A stretch of DNA of 49,477 bases from JAZRPG01 sp045649105 (GCA_045649105.1 JAZRPG010000006.1:1-49477); one strand, 5' to 3'. Positions 16,104 through 24,749 are shown, counted from the first letter of the stretch. Notes: generated from the sequence alone by a model not told the origin. Made by a program: numbers and translations.

Positions 16104-18245
16104 TTACTTTTTTGTATTTCCGATAAAAAATCTTCGCACAATACTGTGCACTCCGAATGCGTGATTCGGTTTGTCATTCCGACAGATAATCTGAATTGCA
16201 CTGTATTTCTTGATTCTTGTATTGAACGGAACCACGGAGTACGGCGAGGTATTAAATGTGAAATCAGCAAAGTCAATGTCCTCAAAATCAAATACCCCCG
16301 CGCTTTTTGAGGCTATCATCTCCTCAAATCCCGCATCTGTCCGCACATACACCTTCACTCCCGAGCGGTTATAGGTCTTGAGAAACACTCCTGAGCCTTT
16401 TTTCACCATCGTTTTTTTGAGCATGAAGTCTCCGTCGTCAGAAAGATTTGTCGCCCACTCGGCAACTATCGCTTTTCCGTCGTCAGAATATGCCTCGCTC
16501 TTCAGCTCGCCTCTGTCATTTACAAGGTCGCTGTTGAATTTACAGAAGCGTCCGTCCTCCGTACCGAAATACAGCTCACCGTCATGCTCGCAGAACACGC
16601 GCGCAGGAATATTTGTCCAGTAGTACCACTCGTATTCAAATGTGCCCGTCTTATTTCCCAGATATGTCTTTTGTGCGGCGTCTGCCACATAACACTCATC
16701 CCCCACGCAAAGCAGGAGATACCCTCTCCACTGCACCATTACGGCATCGGAGAGGTTTGCGTTTTTTAAAAGCCTCTTGTTTATCCTTGTCGAACGGATA
16801 TTAAGCGCGCGCTCACTTGATATATCCTGCATCGCAATGGCATAAACGCCGTTTCGCGTAAGATATACGGGGTCGTCAAGGAAGGTGCATACGGCATGCG
16901 GGGCTATGCCCCCCATCCCTGATGTTCCCTGTTTTATCGGAAACATCGCGCGCCCTTCCGAATCAAAGGTCATAGTTCGCATATAGCTCGTCGCATCGAC
17001 TCCGTCCTCCTTGATTATTGCCTGCGAATCTCCCGTGCGGAGATATCCGATTATCGCAGATGAGTCCACGCCTATTTCCGTATAATTTATGTCCGGAACA
17101 TATGTCGGGTCATTTACGGCACTCGAAAAATCCACATTCGGATAGTCAGGATTTCCCGAGAAAAACACACGGTTTTCATAAACATTAAGAAGCGTACATT
17201 TATCTATTCTGTCGGCATATCCCTCACTCGTTTTGAAATACTCTATCTCAAAGTTATCAATGCCCGGTATGTACGAACTCGCAAGTGCATTTGAAATTCT
17301 GCATATAACATATGTAGATGTATGTCTTCCCACAGAAATCATTCTACCACTTCCGCCAGATGAGGTACTGTAATCAAAAGTCAGCAACCGGTCATAATTT
17401 ATTCCGTTCACCATTCCTTCCGGATTGAAGTTTGACGGGTGGCTAAGATTTCTCTTTCCGTTCGCATCAAGCACAATATCAAAGATCACCTCGCCCGTAT
17501 CTTTACACCTGAGTATCATCCGTGAATTCGGGTCTGCAAGACCATCAAGAATAAACATAAATACTTTTTTTGTTCTTGCTGCAATATCTACCGAAAAAGA
17601 GTTCAATCTGCGTGGTGTCATGAGATTTACACCTCCCCCGTCAGGGACAGCCCCCGGACTTGCGGCTTCTTCTGACGAGTGCTCCCAGATGCCTGATTCA
17701 ATCCACTTTTCATATCCCCACGAAATTATAGCAGCGCTTGATTCAAGCGATATAGCCTCGCGTGATGCAATCGTTGTCGGAGCATATATATCCTCACTGT
17801 CTGTCGCGTGGCGGCATGCGTCCCCGTCAAACACAAGATACTCTTCCCCCGTGAGTATGCAGAGTCTGCCCTTAAAGTATGCCGCCCGCGACCTTTTGTC
17901 CGCAATGTTTTCAAGAAGCGCCACAGGCTCGCTTTCTCCGCCGTCATAGCGGTATATGGTCGTTCCCGCATGAATTATGAAGCACGACACTTTTTCTCCC
18001 TCTGCGTTTTCTCCGTCATAACGGTATATGCCGTTTATCCTTCCCGGAAGCGTCTGCAATACGCGCCAGCCGACACGCTTTTCCGGAAATCCGCCAGTGT
18101 CGGATACAAGATTCCGGGCCTTCGGGCTGTGCATATCGTCTACCATTGCCTCACTTTTGGAAAAGTCAACACCGGAAAACTTTCTGTACTGCTTCGTATA
18201 CACATTCGGGGCGCTTGCTCCGGATATTCTGGTTTTTTTAGGCAT
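16104..18245 (-). CDS. Podovirus nozzle-like beta-propeller structural protein
   Basis: Protein of 713 residues from the ATG at 18245 (GGAGG nine bases upstream; it overlaps the fibre gene end by eight bases). The N-terminus FSGVDFSKSEAMVDDMHSPK, NLVSDTGGFPEKRVGW and INGIYRYD, followed by repeated blade-like units (AGTTIYRYDG, FKGRLCILTGEEYLVFDGD, WRGYLLLCVGDECYVAD, HDGELYFGTEDGRFCKFN), recalls the nozzle/tail-tubular-B proteins of T7- and P22-like phages, which also begin by listing a genome-encoded state and end in beta-propeller blades. This implies a short-tailed phage ancestor. The match is by pattern only. Confidence 0.65.
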   Translation of the reverse strand: MPKKTRISGASAPNVYTKQYRKFSGVDFSKSEAMVDDMHSPKARNLVSDTGGFPEKRVGWRVLQTLPGRINGIYRYDGENAEGEKVSCFIIHAGTTIYRYDGGESEPVALLENIADKRSRAAYFKGRLCILTGEEYLVFDGDACRHATDSEDIYAPTTIASREAISLESSAAIISWGYEKWIESGIWEHSSEEAASPGAVPDGGGVNLMTPRRLNSFSVDIAARTKKVFMFILDGLADPNSRMILRCKDTGEVIFDIVLDANGKRNLSHPSNFNPEGMVNGINYDRLLTFDYSTSSGGSGRMISVGRHTSTYVICRISNALASSYIPGIDNFEIEYFKTSEGYADRIDKCTLLNVYENRVFFSGNPDYPNVDFSSAVNDPTYVPDINYTEIGVDSSAIIGYLRTGDSQAIIKEDGVDATSYMRTMTFDSEGRAMFPIKQGTSGMGGIAPHAVCTFLDDPVYLTRNGVYAIAMQDISSERALNIRSTRINKRLLKNANLSDAVMVQWRGYLLLCVGDECYVADAAQKTYLGNKTGTFEYEWYYWTNIPARVFCEHDGELYFGTEDGRFCKFNSDLVNDRGELKSEAYSDDGKAIVAEWATNLSDDGDFMLKKTMVKKGSGVFLKTYNRSGVKVYVRTDAGFEEMIASKSAGVFDFEDIDFADFTFNTSPYSVVPFNTRIKKYSAIQIICRNDKPNHAFGVHSIVRRFFIGNTKK

Positions 18246-19410
18246 TTTCAAGCGCCTCCACCCGTCGGAGAAGATTTTTATACGCATTTTCCGTATCTGC
18301 AACATATCTTACCCTGCAAGGAGCATCGCAGAAGATGCTCGTGCTCGGATAATTAGTATGCAGTGCAAGAAGCGTCTTTCCTTCTTCCGTTTCGGTTATG
18401 TCGGTTTCCGTTCCGCTTATTTGGGCTTTTACAACTCCGTCAGACAGTGTAACCGTATCTCCGCTTCCCAGCGTGTACGGTATAGTCACCGTCTGCGGTG
18501 ATACATACGGCTCATATTCCGTCGCTTTTGAGCCTGCCTCAATCTGCATATACCCGTCAACTTCCACCGCACCGTTACCTGCTCGTGTAAGGTTAACTAT
18601 ATGTGTTCCGGCTTCAGATAAAGTAAAAGTCTGGGGTAACTGCTTACCATTTACAGGGCTTAAGGTAGTTGTTTCAAGCTTTACATTTTGTGCAATCCCC
18701 TTAATGGATATGGTATATGTTCCGGCTTCCAAGAAAAAACCGCCGGATATTTTGCATGTGCTGTATCCTGTTGCTGTTCCGCTTGCAGTAATTCTTCCGT
18801 CTTCCGCAATATCCCACTCGACACCGGCACTTGTTCCTTTATGAGTTCGTGGCTGAAGCAAATTCTTTCCGTATACTCTGACAGTCGGATTTTCTGTCGG
18901 CGTGCTCTCACCGTACATATTGAGTGAAATAACAGGACCTTCCATGCTGTCGTATATTGCATGTGTTTTTGCCCTTTCCGTGCTGAATTTTACAGCATCC
19001 GCCTTTTCGCGCACTACTTTATCAACATACTGCTTTGTCGAAAAATCCGAATCGTTAACCAATTCGCTCGTATAATTAGGCATTTGCCCGCGCAGTTCAT
19101 CAAACGCCTCTTGTGTCGCTCGGCTTATCGGTTTGTCGATGTCTGATGTGTTGTCCACATCAGACAGCCCGATTTGCTCCGCCGTTACTCCGTGCGGATT
19201 CCCCGTGTTTTCTTCATGTTCCTTGCCGCCGTCTGCAATTTCTGACACCGCGTCGACAAGCGCATTGTGTTTTTCCTTTATCTCCTTGTCGCTTCGCGCG
19301 TCAAACACTTCCTTAAGTGCTTGCGCCGTGTACCCCTCGTCCGACGGATAATCCGGAAGTGAACTGACTCCCGTGGCATAATTTTGTATTTTGTACTCTT
19401 CAAAACTCAT
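18238..19410 (-). CDS. Phage tail-fibre/receptor-binding-like protein
   Basis: Protein of 390 residues. The motif ENTGNPHGVTAEQIGLSDVDNTSD (split here at TGNPHGVTAEQIGL, about 68-81) with KPISRATQEAFDELRG is a common tail-fibre connector. The C-terminal half is beta-rich and carbohydrate-binding-module-like (ITASGTATGYSTCKISGGFF, LEAGTYTISIKG, VEVDGYMQIEAGSKATEYEPY), as in fibres and base-plate proteins of Firmicutes phages. A short coiled coil closes the protein. It is placed between the large terminase and the nozzle-like gene, which is not the usual late-gene order. Confidence 0.75.
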   Translation of the reverse strand: MSFEEYKIQNYATGVSSLPDYPSDEGYTAQALKEVFDARSDKEIKEKHNALVDAVSEIADGGKEHEENTGNPHGVTAEQIGLSDVDNTSDIDKPISRATQEAFDELRGQMPNYTSELVNDSDFSTKQYVDKVVREKADAVKFSTERAKTHAIYDSMEGPVISLNMYGESTPTENPTVRVYGKNLLQPRTHKGTSAGVEWDIAEDGRITASGTATGYSTCKISGGFFLEAGTYTISIKGIAQNVKLETTTLSPVNGKQLPQTFTLSEAGTHIVNLTRAGNGAVEVDGYMQIEAGSKATEYEPYVSPQTVTIPYTLGSGDTVTLSDGVVKAQISGTETDITETEEGKTLLALHTNYPSTSIFCDAPCRVRYVADTENAYKNLLRRVEALENA

Positions 19411-19454
19411 TTTTCTCTCTTCCTTTCCTTTCGGCGTACCGTACCGTATATTTT

Positions 19455-20768
19455 TTATGAATAATCAAGCAATTCTTCTATCTGTCTTTCAAATTCAGGC
19501 GGGTCATAAACTTCTCTCTGCGGCGGAACTGATGCAGGAACCGGTCTTCCTGCCACAAAATATCTTATTGCGTCGGGCGCATGCGTAAGCTCATGCGGGA
19601 CGCTTGAAACATCGTTCGGATTTTTTGTATCCACCGTCACTGACGGGAGCGTCCGTATAAGATTTATGCATGTGCCGAATATCCGCAGATTTGCTATTGT
19701 TTTTCCATATTCGTCACTGCACGGAGCAAGCCATTCTTTAAGGTTATACCAGCCCTGCACGCGGTCATTGTTAGCCCGCACGAGCGGAACTCCGTTTTCA
19801 AAAAAAATTTCAGCCGCGCTTTTTCCCGTATCCTGGCGCCTGTTCCACAAATCAGGCGGAGCAATGTATGCATAGACCTTCTCATTTGTCGCTGCCACTA
19901 TCTTCTTTGCCGCGTCTGATATTATAAGCCCGCTCTCATATATTTCCCTGTATACATACGCCCGTCCGCTTAAATCGACCGCTATCCAGTACCCTGCGAG
20001 CATGTCAAGTCCGTAGTCCATAACGAAATATCTGCGCCAGTGCTTCGGAATTTCAAAAGGCTTTATTACATGTATCTCGCGTCGCCACTCCGTAAAATAC
20101 TGCCCGTCAAATATATCCCAGTTCCCGAAAAGGAGAGCTTCCCTGTCCTTATCCGAAAGGCGCCGAAGCCGCTCTATGTATCCCGGGTCCGAGTCCATGA
20201 GGAAGGTATTATCCTCTACACGCGACGGAATAAATATTCTTCCGTTATGCGGAATATCAGGCTCTCCAATATCGATAAATCTCGATTTCACCCATGAATG
20301 CCCTATTCCTCCGGGGTTTGTGGAGCTTTTTATCTGCTTCGGGTATCCGTTTGTTCCGCGCACACGCGAAATAAGGTACAGATACATCTGCTCTGTAAAA
20401 TGCGTAAGCTCGTCAAAACGAATCACATCATACTCCGCTGACTGATACCTGAACACATCATTTTCCGAGTCACAGTATCCGAAATCGATAAGCGAGCCGT
20501 TCCTGAACACGCCCTCATGCCTTGCCGCCTTATAGGTAAAAAGCGCTCTCGGATAAAGCGCAAGCGCCGTTCTTATTATTGACTTGTCAAGTTCAGGGAA
20601 GGTTCTGCGCAGTATAAGCTGTTTTGACCCGGGATACTTAAGTGCAAATAAAAACGCATCCACAAGCTGGCCGAACGATTTACCTCCGCCTGCAGCCCCG
20701 CCGAAAAGCACCTCGTCTTCTTTCGCCTCGATAAATTCGCGCTGACGTGGGCTTATCTTAAGCTCCAT
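19455..20768 (-). CDS. Phage terminase large subunit
   Basis: DNA-packaging motor of 437 residues. The ATPase domain has Walker A GGAAGGGKS at 23-31, the adenine-binding ELKISPRQREF start, the Walker B region VIRFDELTHF and coupling motif SSTNPGG. The nuclease domain begins FVMDYGLDMLAGYWIAVD and carries further acidic residues, as in Terminase_6C proteins. It begins inside the end of the small subunit gene (11-base overlap), with GGGAG just upstream. All expected motifs are intact, so the gene looks functional. Confidence 0.92.
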   Translation of the reverse strand: MELKISPRQREFIEAKEDEVLFGGAAGGGKSFGQLVDAFLFALKYPGSKQLILRRTFPELDKSIIRTALALYPRALFTYKAARHEGVFRNGSLIDFGYCDSENDVFRYQSAEYDVIRFDELTHFTEQMYLYLISRVRGTNGYPKQIKSSTNPGGIGHSWVKSRFIDIGEPDIPHNGRIFIPSRVEDNTFLMDSDPGYIERLRRLSDKDREALLFGNWDIFDGQYFTEWRREIHVIKPFEIPKHWRRYFVMDYGLDMLAGYWIAVDLSGRAYVYREIYESGLIISDAAKKIVAATNEKVYAYIAPPDLWNRRQDTGKSAAEIFFENGVPLVRANNDRVQGWYNLKEWLAPCSDEYGKTIANLRIFGTCINLIRTLPSVTVDTKNPNDVSSVPHELTHAPDAIRYFVAGRPVPASVPPQREVYDPPEFERQIEELLDYS

Positions 20769-21057
20769 TTTTTGCTCCCGACGGGTTCACCACCTTGAGT
20801 ACAAGCTCGAATTTAGGGTCCTCCGCTTCTTCCTCACCGGCAAGGATGTCCTCAATAAACTCCGCCGCGCGCAAATCGCCCTCAAGCCCTTTTTTAACCT
20901 GAGCCATCGCAATTGCGCGGCACACGCTGACATTATCTCCTGCATCGGCATCAACGATATTGCCTATGCGCTGCTCAAGATATGTCGGGGTGACATTTTT
21001 CTTTAAAAGAGCTTCAATCTCGCGCTTTATGGAATTTACCTTTTTCTTTCTCGCCAT
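20758..21057 (-). CDS. Probable phage terminase small subunit
   Basis: Protein of 99 residues from the ATG at 21057, eight bases after AAGGAGG. A basic N-terminus (MARKKKVNSIKREIEALLKK) is followed by a helical core (YLEQRIGNIVDADAGDNVSVCRAIAMAQVKKGLEGDLRAAEFIEDIL) and an acidic then hydrophobic tail. No family is certain, but size, DNA-binding-like composition and position directly before the large subunit make it the likely small terminase. First gene of the phage operon. Confidence 0.7.
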   Translation of the reverse strand: MARKKKVNSIKREIEALLKKNVTPTYLEQRIGNIVDADAGDNVSVCRAIAMAQVKKGLEGDLRAAEFIEDILAGEEEAEDPKFELVLKVVNPSGAKNGA

Positions 21058-21090
21058 GAGCATCACCTCCTTTCAGATTTATATAGAGAA

Positions 21091-21160
21091 AGGGCGTATG
21101 CCTCTCTTGCATACGCCCTTCGGTAGCAGCATCGGTACACTGCTGCATGTTAGTATTATA
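21091..21160 (-). promoter_or_regulatory. Promoter and two-hairpin leader of the phage operon
   Basis: An extended -10 (TGTGG then TATAAT at 21155-21160) on the minus strand has no good -35. The transcript would then form two hairpins: GCAGC/GCTGC (21126-21146) and an eleven-base perfect stem (21091-21101 with 21109-21119) followed by TTCTCT, before the AAGGAGG of the first gene. The second hairpin is terminator-like. The pair may act as an attenuator or antitermination site. Confidence 0.45.
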
Positions 21161-21201
21161 CCACAATTAAAAATTAACTTTGTCCCAAGTTTTTCCCAAC
21201 T

Positions 21202-21966
21202 TTATTCCTCGCCTGCAGGGAAGAGTGAAAGCGGGTCTATATGCTCTCCGTTTTTCAAAACCTCCAGATGCAGGTGCGGCTTCTCAAGGCACTCTGCAAG
21301 CGCAGTTGCGCCTATTTTACCAACCGCATCGCCCGCCTTTAACTTATCCCCGACCTTGAGGTTTGTCCCCTCCTCAAGGTTTGCATAAATGCTCTCTATT
21401 CCGCCTTCATGCCGAATCTTAATTATACTTCCCATCATTGTATCCGTCGCAACCTGACTTACAACTCCGTCGGCAATCGCAAGCACGGGCGTCCCCATCT
21501 CTGAGGCAATATCCACTCCCGAGTGTATGCGCCAGTCTCCCATTGTCTCGCTTTTCACAAGCTCCTTGCCCGAAAACGGTGCGGAAATTGCCCCGCTGAC
21601 CGCCATTGTATACTCTGTCTTTTCAGGCTTCGGTTCAGCCTTTTTGGTCTCTGCAATTGTCGGTACGGTTTTCTCGGCTGTTTTCTGTGTCGTGACATTT
21701 TTTTCAGGCTCAGGTTTTGGCGTTACCTTTTCCTCACCTTTCGGCTCCTCTACTTTCTGTCCGAAATTATAGCTTGTGCTCCTGTCGGAAGGAAAAGGAA
21801 TCTCAAACGAGCTTTTTACGTCAATTGCCGTCTCCGTATCCTTGACCGCGTCTTTTGCCAGAAACATTACATAACCCGATATTCCAATTGCCGATATGCA
21901 AAGGAAGAGGATTATGTAAAAACCGCTTTTCGCGACTTTACTTAAAAACCCCTTATATTTTTTCAA
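21202..21966 (-). CDS. SpoIIQ-like M23 (LytM) peptidase
   Basis: Membrane-anchored peptidoglycan endopeptidase family protein. I start it at a TTG at 21966, eight bases after GGAGGTG; the GTG upstream lies inside that Shine-Dalgarno site. This gives 254 residues: a basic N-terminus, one membrane segment (about 14-37), a Pro/Lys/Glu/Thr-rich linker (about 70-120) and a C-terminal LytM domain with both zinc motifs, HSGVD (His about 148, Asp about 152) and HLHLE (His about 231 and 233). The layout and size fit clostridial SpoIIQ, which keeps the zinc ligands lost in Bacillus. The sigma-F/G-like promoter upstream supports a sporulation role, but a vegetative hydrolase is possible. Confidence 0.75.
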   Translation of the reverse strand: MKKYKGFLSKVAKSGFYIILFLCISAIGISGYVMFLAKDAVKDTETAIDVKSSFEIPFPSDRSTSYNFGQKVEEPKGEEKVTPKPEPEKNVTTQKTAEKTVPTIAETKKAEPKPEKTEYTMAVSGAISAPFSGKELVKSETMGDWRIHSGVDIASEMGTPVLAIADGVVSQVATDTMMGSIIKIRHEGGIESIYANLEEGTNLKVGDKLKAGDAVGKIGATALAECLEKPHLHLEVLKNGEHIDPLSLFPAGEE

Positions 21967-21987
21967 ATCAGATAGCACCTCCGAGGT

Positions 21988-22017
21988 TATTTTAGCCGAA
22001 AGTGCAATCCGTTATTC
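21988..22017 (-). promoter_or_regulatory. Sigma-F/G-like promoter of the M23 peptidase
   Basis: On the minus strand GAATA (22013-22017), 15 bases, then GGCTAAAATA (21988-21997). The second element fits the forespore -10 pattern GGNNANAHTR completely; the first matches four of five positions of GYWTA. The implied leader is very short. Confidence 0.4.
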
Positions 22018-22032
22018 AAATTAAATAAAAAA

Positions 22033-22062
22033 CGGAGCGGCGAAAATTCAATCGCCACCCCG
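22033..22062 (-). terminator. Intrinsic terminator after ychF
   Basis: Stem 22033-22043 with 22052-22062, about eleven pairs with one mismatch or wobble, followed on the minus strand by TTTTTTATTT. It begins 17 bases after the ychF stop. Confidence 0.8.
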
Positions 22063-22078
22063 AAAAAACAGAATTTTT

Positions 22079-23173
22079 TTAAACATTGAATCTGAAAAGA
22101 ACAACATCTCCGTCCTCTATAACATATTCCTTGCCTTCACTCCGCATAAGCCCGCGCTCACGCGCCGCCGCGGTCGAGCCGCACTCTATAAGGTCCTCAT
22201 AGCGGATAACCTCGGCGCGGATAAAGCCGCGCTCGAAATCCGTGTGGATTTTGCCTGCCGCCTGCGGTGCCTTTGTGCCCTTCTTTATCGTCCACGCGCG
22301 CACCTCGGGCTCACCCGCCGTGAGATATGACATAAGCCCGAGAAGGCTGTAGCACACCTGAATCATTCTGTCAAGTCCCGACTGAGTGAGGCCGAGCTCT
22401 GAAAGGAACATCTCGCGCTCATCCTCCGCAAGCTCAATAATCTCCGCCTCAAGCTTTGCGCATATCGGAATAATCTGCGAGCCCTCCGCCTCAGAAAACT
22501 CCTTAAGCTTTAAATAATGCTCATTACCGTCAATGCCCGAAACAAAATCGTCTTCAGACATGTTTGCCGCGTATATAACAGGCTTTGCCGTGAGCAGCTC
22601 TATTGAGGATATAGTATCAGCCTCTTCCTCATTTGCTTCAAAGCTCCTTGCGCACTTGCCTTCTCCGAGATGAGCTGCAAGACGCTCTAAAAGCTCAACC
22701 TCTTTTAAGAGACTCTTGTCACCCTTTGCAGCCTTTCTCGTCTTGTCAAGACGGCGCTCAAGCATCTCCATATCAGACAAAATAAGTTCATAATTTATCG
22801 TATCAACGTCACGAATCGGGTCTATTCCGCCCTCAACATGAACGATGTTATCGTCCTTAAAGCAGCGGACAACATGAACGATAGCATCAACCGCGCGAAT
22901 ATGTGAAAGAAACTTATTTCCAAGCCCCTCGCCCGATGCCGCGCCCTTTACAAGGCCTGCAATATCGACGAATTCAACAGTCGCATATGTCGTCTTCTGT
23001 GTATTATAAAGCTTAGAAAGCGCATCGACTCTTGCGTCCGGAACGGTTACCGTGCCGACATTCGGCTCAATTGTGCAGAACGGATAGTTTGCCGCCTCTG
23101 CCCCGGCATTCGTTATCGCGTTAAAAAGCGTGCTCTTTCCTACATTCGGAAGCCCTACGATACCAAGTTTCAT
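22079..23173 (-). CDS. ychF: YchF, redox-regulated P-loop ATPase/GTPase
   Basis: Universally conserved Obg-family P-loop protein that binds ribosomes and prefers ATP. It has 364 residues, the family norm. Motifs: G1 GLPNVGKST at 7-15, switch region NYPFCTIEPNVG, G3 VDIAGLVKGA, the NxxE-type specificity motif AANMSEDD, and a C-terminal TGS domain ending EYVIEDGDVVLFRFNV. The 5' end is the target of an integrative element: the bases from just after codon 5 back through the ATG form one copy of the att repeat, and all sequence upstream of the ATG now comes from the element. The coding sequence is intact; the Shine-Dalgarno (GAAAGG) is element-supplied. Confidence 0.96.
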   Translation of the reverse strand: MKLGIVGLPNVGKSTLFNAITNAGAEAANYPFCTIEPNVGTVTVPDARVDALSKLYNTQKTTYATVEFVDIAGLVKGAASGEGLGNKFLSHIRAVDAIVHVVRCFKDDNIVHVEGGIDPIRDVDTINYELILSDMEMLERRLDKTRKAAKGDKSLLKEVELLERLAAHLGEGKCARSFEANEEEADTISSIELLTAKPVIYAANMSEDDFVSGIDGNEHYLKLKEFSEAEGSQIIPICAKLEAEIIELAEDEREMFLSELGLTQSGLDRMIQVCYSLLGLMSYLTAGEPEVRAWTIKKGTKAPQAAGKIHTDFERGFIRAEVIRYEDLIECGSTAAARERGLMRSEGKEYVIEDGDVVLFRFNV

Positions 23174-23176
23174 AAT
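23160..23176. repeat. att repeat, ychF side
   Basis: ATACCAAGTTTCATAAT, covering the reverse complement of the ychF ATG and its first four to five codons. Identical copy at 30694-30710. A further 14-base match (TATTTTCAAGGGTT) lies 15 bases beyond each copy. Confidence 0.85.
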
Positions 23177-23217
23177 TTATCATAACCTTTCTATTTTCAA
23201 GGGTTTCAGGCGTTTTT

Positions 23218-24432
23218 TTAATTGGTGTGACACCAATTTGCCACCATTTGCTCTTGATTATTTCTCTCAAATTGCTGCACCGCTTTTCTCAATGAATCAT
23301 CCGTAACATGTACATATTTATCCATCGTTGTTTGAATTGAGCCATGTCCAAGAAGTTTTTGTAACACTTTAGGTTGTACTCCTTTTTCAATAGCACGTGT
23401 GGCGTATGTATGTCTTAAAGCGTGCATACAAAATCGCTTAATATTAGCTTCATCACAAAGCTTATACAAATGGGTATCATAAGAACTATTTTTAGCAGGC
23501 TCACCAGTTCGCCAATTTATAAACACAAGGTCTTTCATTATAAGAGTAGATTTTTCTCCTGTGTGTCTATCCATAAATTCCAAAGTCTGATATAAAGTAG
23601 ATGATTGTTTGCGTTCATCCCTTGTAGCATATATGCTTTGCAAAATCTCATAAGCACGATTGGTAAGTGGTATTGTTCTATAACTATGTTGCGTTTTTGG
23701 TGCTCCCGCTCTCCAACAACCTTGCTTGTGTCTGTATTCCAAAGTCTTATTAACAGTTAGTGTGCGTTTTTCAAAGTCAATAGCATCCCAAGTCAAGCCA
23801 ATCATTTCACCTGTTCTTAATCCGGTTTCCAATATCAAAGCATACTGATTGTAGTTATGCGACTTTCTTGCAGTTTCCAAAAACTTTTCTTGTTCCTCAA
23901 CTGTAAGAAATTTAATATCATTAACCGCACGTACAGGCTTGGTGTATCTGACACCATCCATAGGGTGTTTTGGTATTAGGTCATTCATCTTTGCAGACTT
24001 AAACATTGTACCCATTGTAATAAATGCTTGCCTTATAGTTGAGCCGGCATAATCGGCATCCATACTATTCAACACCATTTTACAATGAAGTGGTTTAACA
24101 TCTGTAATTGGTAATTTGCCTATGATTGGTTGAATATTGTGGCAATATCTTTCCCTGTAATTACGTGTTGTATTCGGTGCTAAATCGCCTACAATATTGT
24201 TCACCCAATAATCAAACCAAGTATCAACGGTCATTTGAGTAGAAACAATACACTTGCTATGCTCATCTTCATACTTTGCTTCTGCTAACCATTTTTTCGC
24301 TTCATTAACCTTGTGAAAATACTTCTCAACACGTTTTCCTGAAATTTTGCTTACATACCTTGCTACGTATCTTTTATCCTTTCTCTGGACAATACCAGCT
24401 CCTAATTCTTTGCCTTTTAGGTCTTTACCCAA
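23218..24432 (-). CDS. int: Tyrosine integrase, Tn916/ICE type
   Basis: Site-specific recombinase that inserts and excises the element. The start is a TTG at 24432 with AAAGGAG eight bases upstream; a GTG twelve codons earlier would sit at the transcription start. It has 404 residues. The N-terminus KDLKGKELGAGIVQRKDKRY is the arm-binding domain seen in many Firmicutes ICE integrases, then a SAM-like core-binding domain (TVDTWFDYWVNNIVG), then the catalytic domain with Arg in ETGLRTGEMIGLTWD, HALRHTYATRAIE, and LGHGSIQTTMDKYVHV with the nucleophile Tyr. All catalytic residues are present. Its stop lies 44 bases from the ychF ATG with no terminator between, so int transcription should read into ychF. 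Confidence 0.95.
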   Translation of the reverse strand: MGKDLKGKELGAGIVQRKDKRYVARYVSKISGKRVEKYFHKVNEAKKWLAEAKYEDEHSKCIVSTQMTVDTWFDYWVNNIVGDLAPNTTRNYRERYCHNIQPIIGKLPITDVKPLHCKMVLNSMDADYAGSTIRQAFITMGTMFKSAKMNDLIPKHPMDGVRYTKPVRAVNDIKFLTVEEQEKFLETARKSHNYNQYALILETGLRTGEMIGLTWDAIDFEKRTLTVNKTLEYRHKQGCWRAGAPKTQHSYRTIPLTNRAYEILQSIYATRDERKQSSTLYQTLEFMDRHTGEKSTLIMKDLVFINWRTGEPAKNSSYDTHLYKLCDEANIKRFCMHALRHTYATRAIEKGVQPKVLQKLLGHGSIQTTMDKYVHVTDDSLRKAVQQFERNNQEQMVANWCHTN

Positions 24433-24476
24433 GTTATCAACTCCTTTTGTTAAAAAAGAGTTTGACACATTAAAAT

Positions 24477-24505
24477 ATTATATCATAATACCATCTAATA
24501 GTCAA
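24477..24505 (-). promoter_or_regulatory. Promoter of int (and, by read-through, ychF)
   Basis: Minus-strand TTGACT (24500-24505), 17 bases, TATAAT (24477-24482). A closely similar promoter, sharing long stretches outside the hexamers, lies beyond the right att repeat at 30789-30817. Confidence 0.75.
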
Positions 24506-24545
24506 TTATTCCGCATGATTTTGAATCATTTCCGTGTCAAATCTC

Positions 24546-24749
24546 TTAAATCTCTATCGTTTTCTCAATATATTTTACAAATTCTTTTCGCTTGACTAAT
24601 CTCTTTTTGCCAACATGTAAAACAAACTCGCATAATGGGTTATTTAACATATCGCTTATTTTGTTAATTCCTATATTGCTATAACTGGCTGCCTCTTCAA
24701 CTGTAAGCAATACCTTTTCCCATATAGGCACAAAGTTCTTGTTATCCAT
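24546..24749 (-). CDS. xis: Excisionase, Tn916 Xis family
   Basis: Protein of 67 residues with the Tn916 Xis pattern: VPIWEKVLLTVEEAASYSNIG (winged-helix start), then NKISDMLNN, and a C-terminal KKRLVKRKEFVKYIEKT. It bends DNA at the att arms and steers the integrase to excision. It is separated from int by about 110 bases that hold the int promoter. Confidence 0.88.
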   Translation of the reverse strand: MDNKNFVPIWEKVLLTVEEAASYSNIGINKISDMLNNPLCEFVLHVGKKRLVKRKEFVKYIEKTIEI

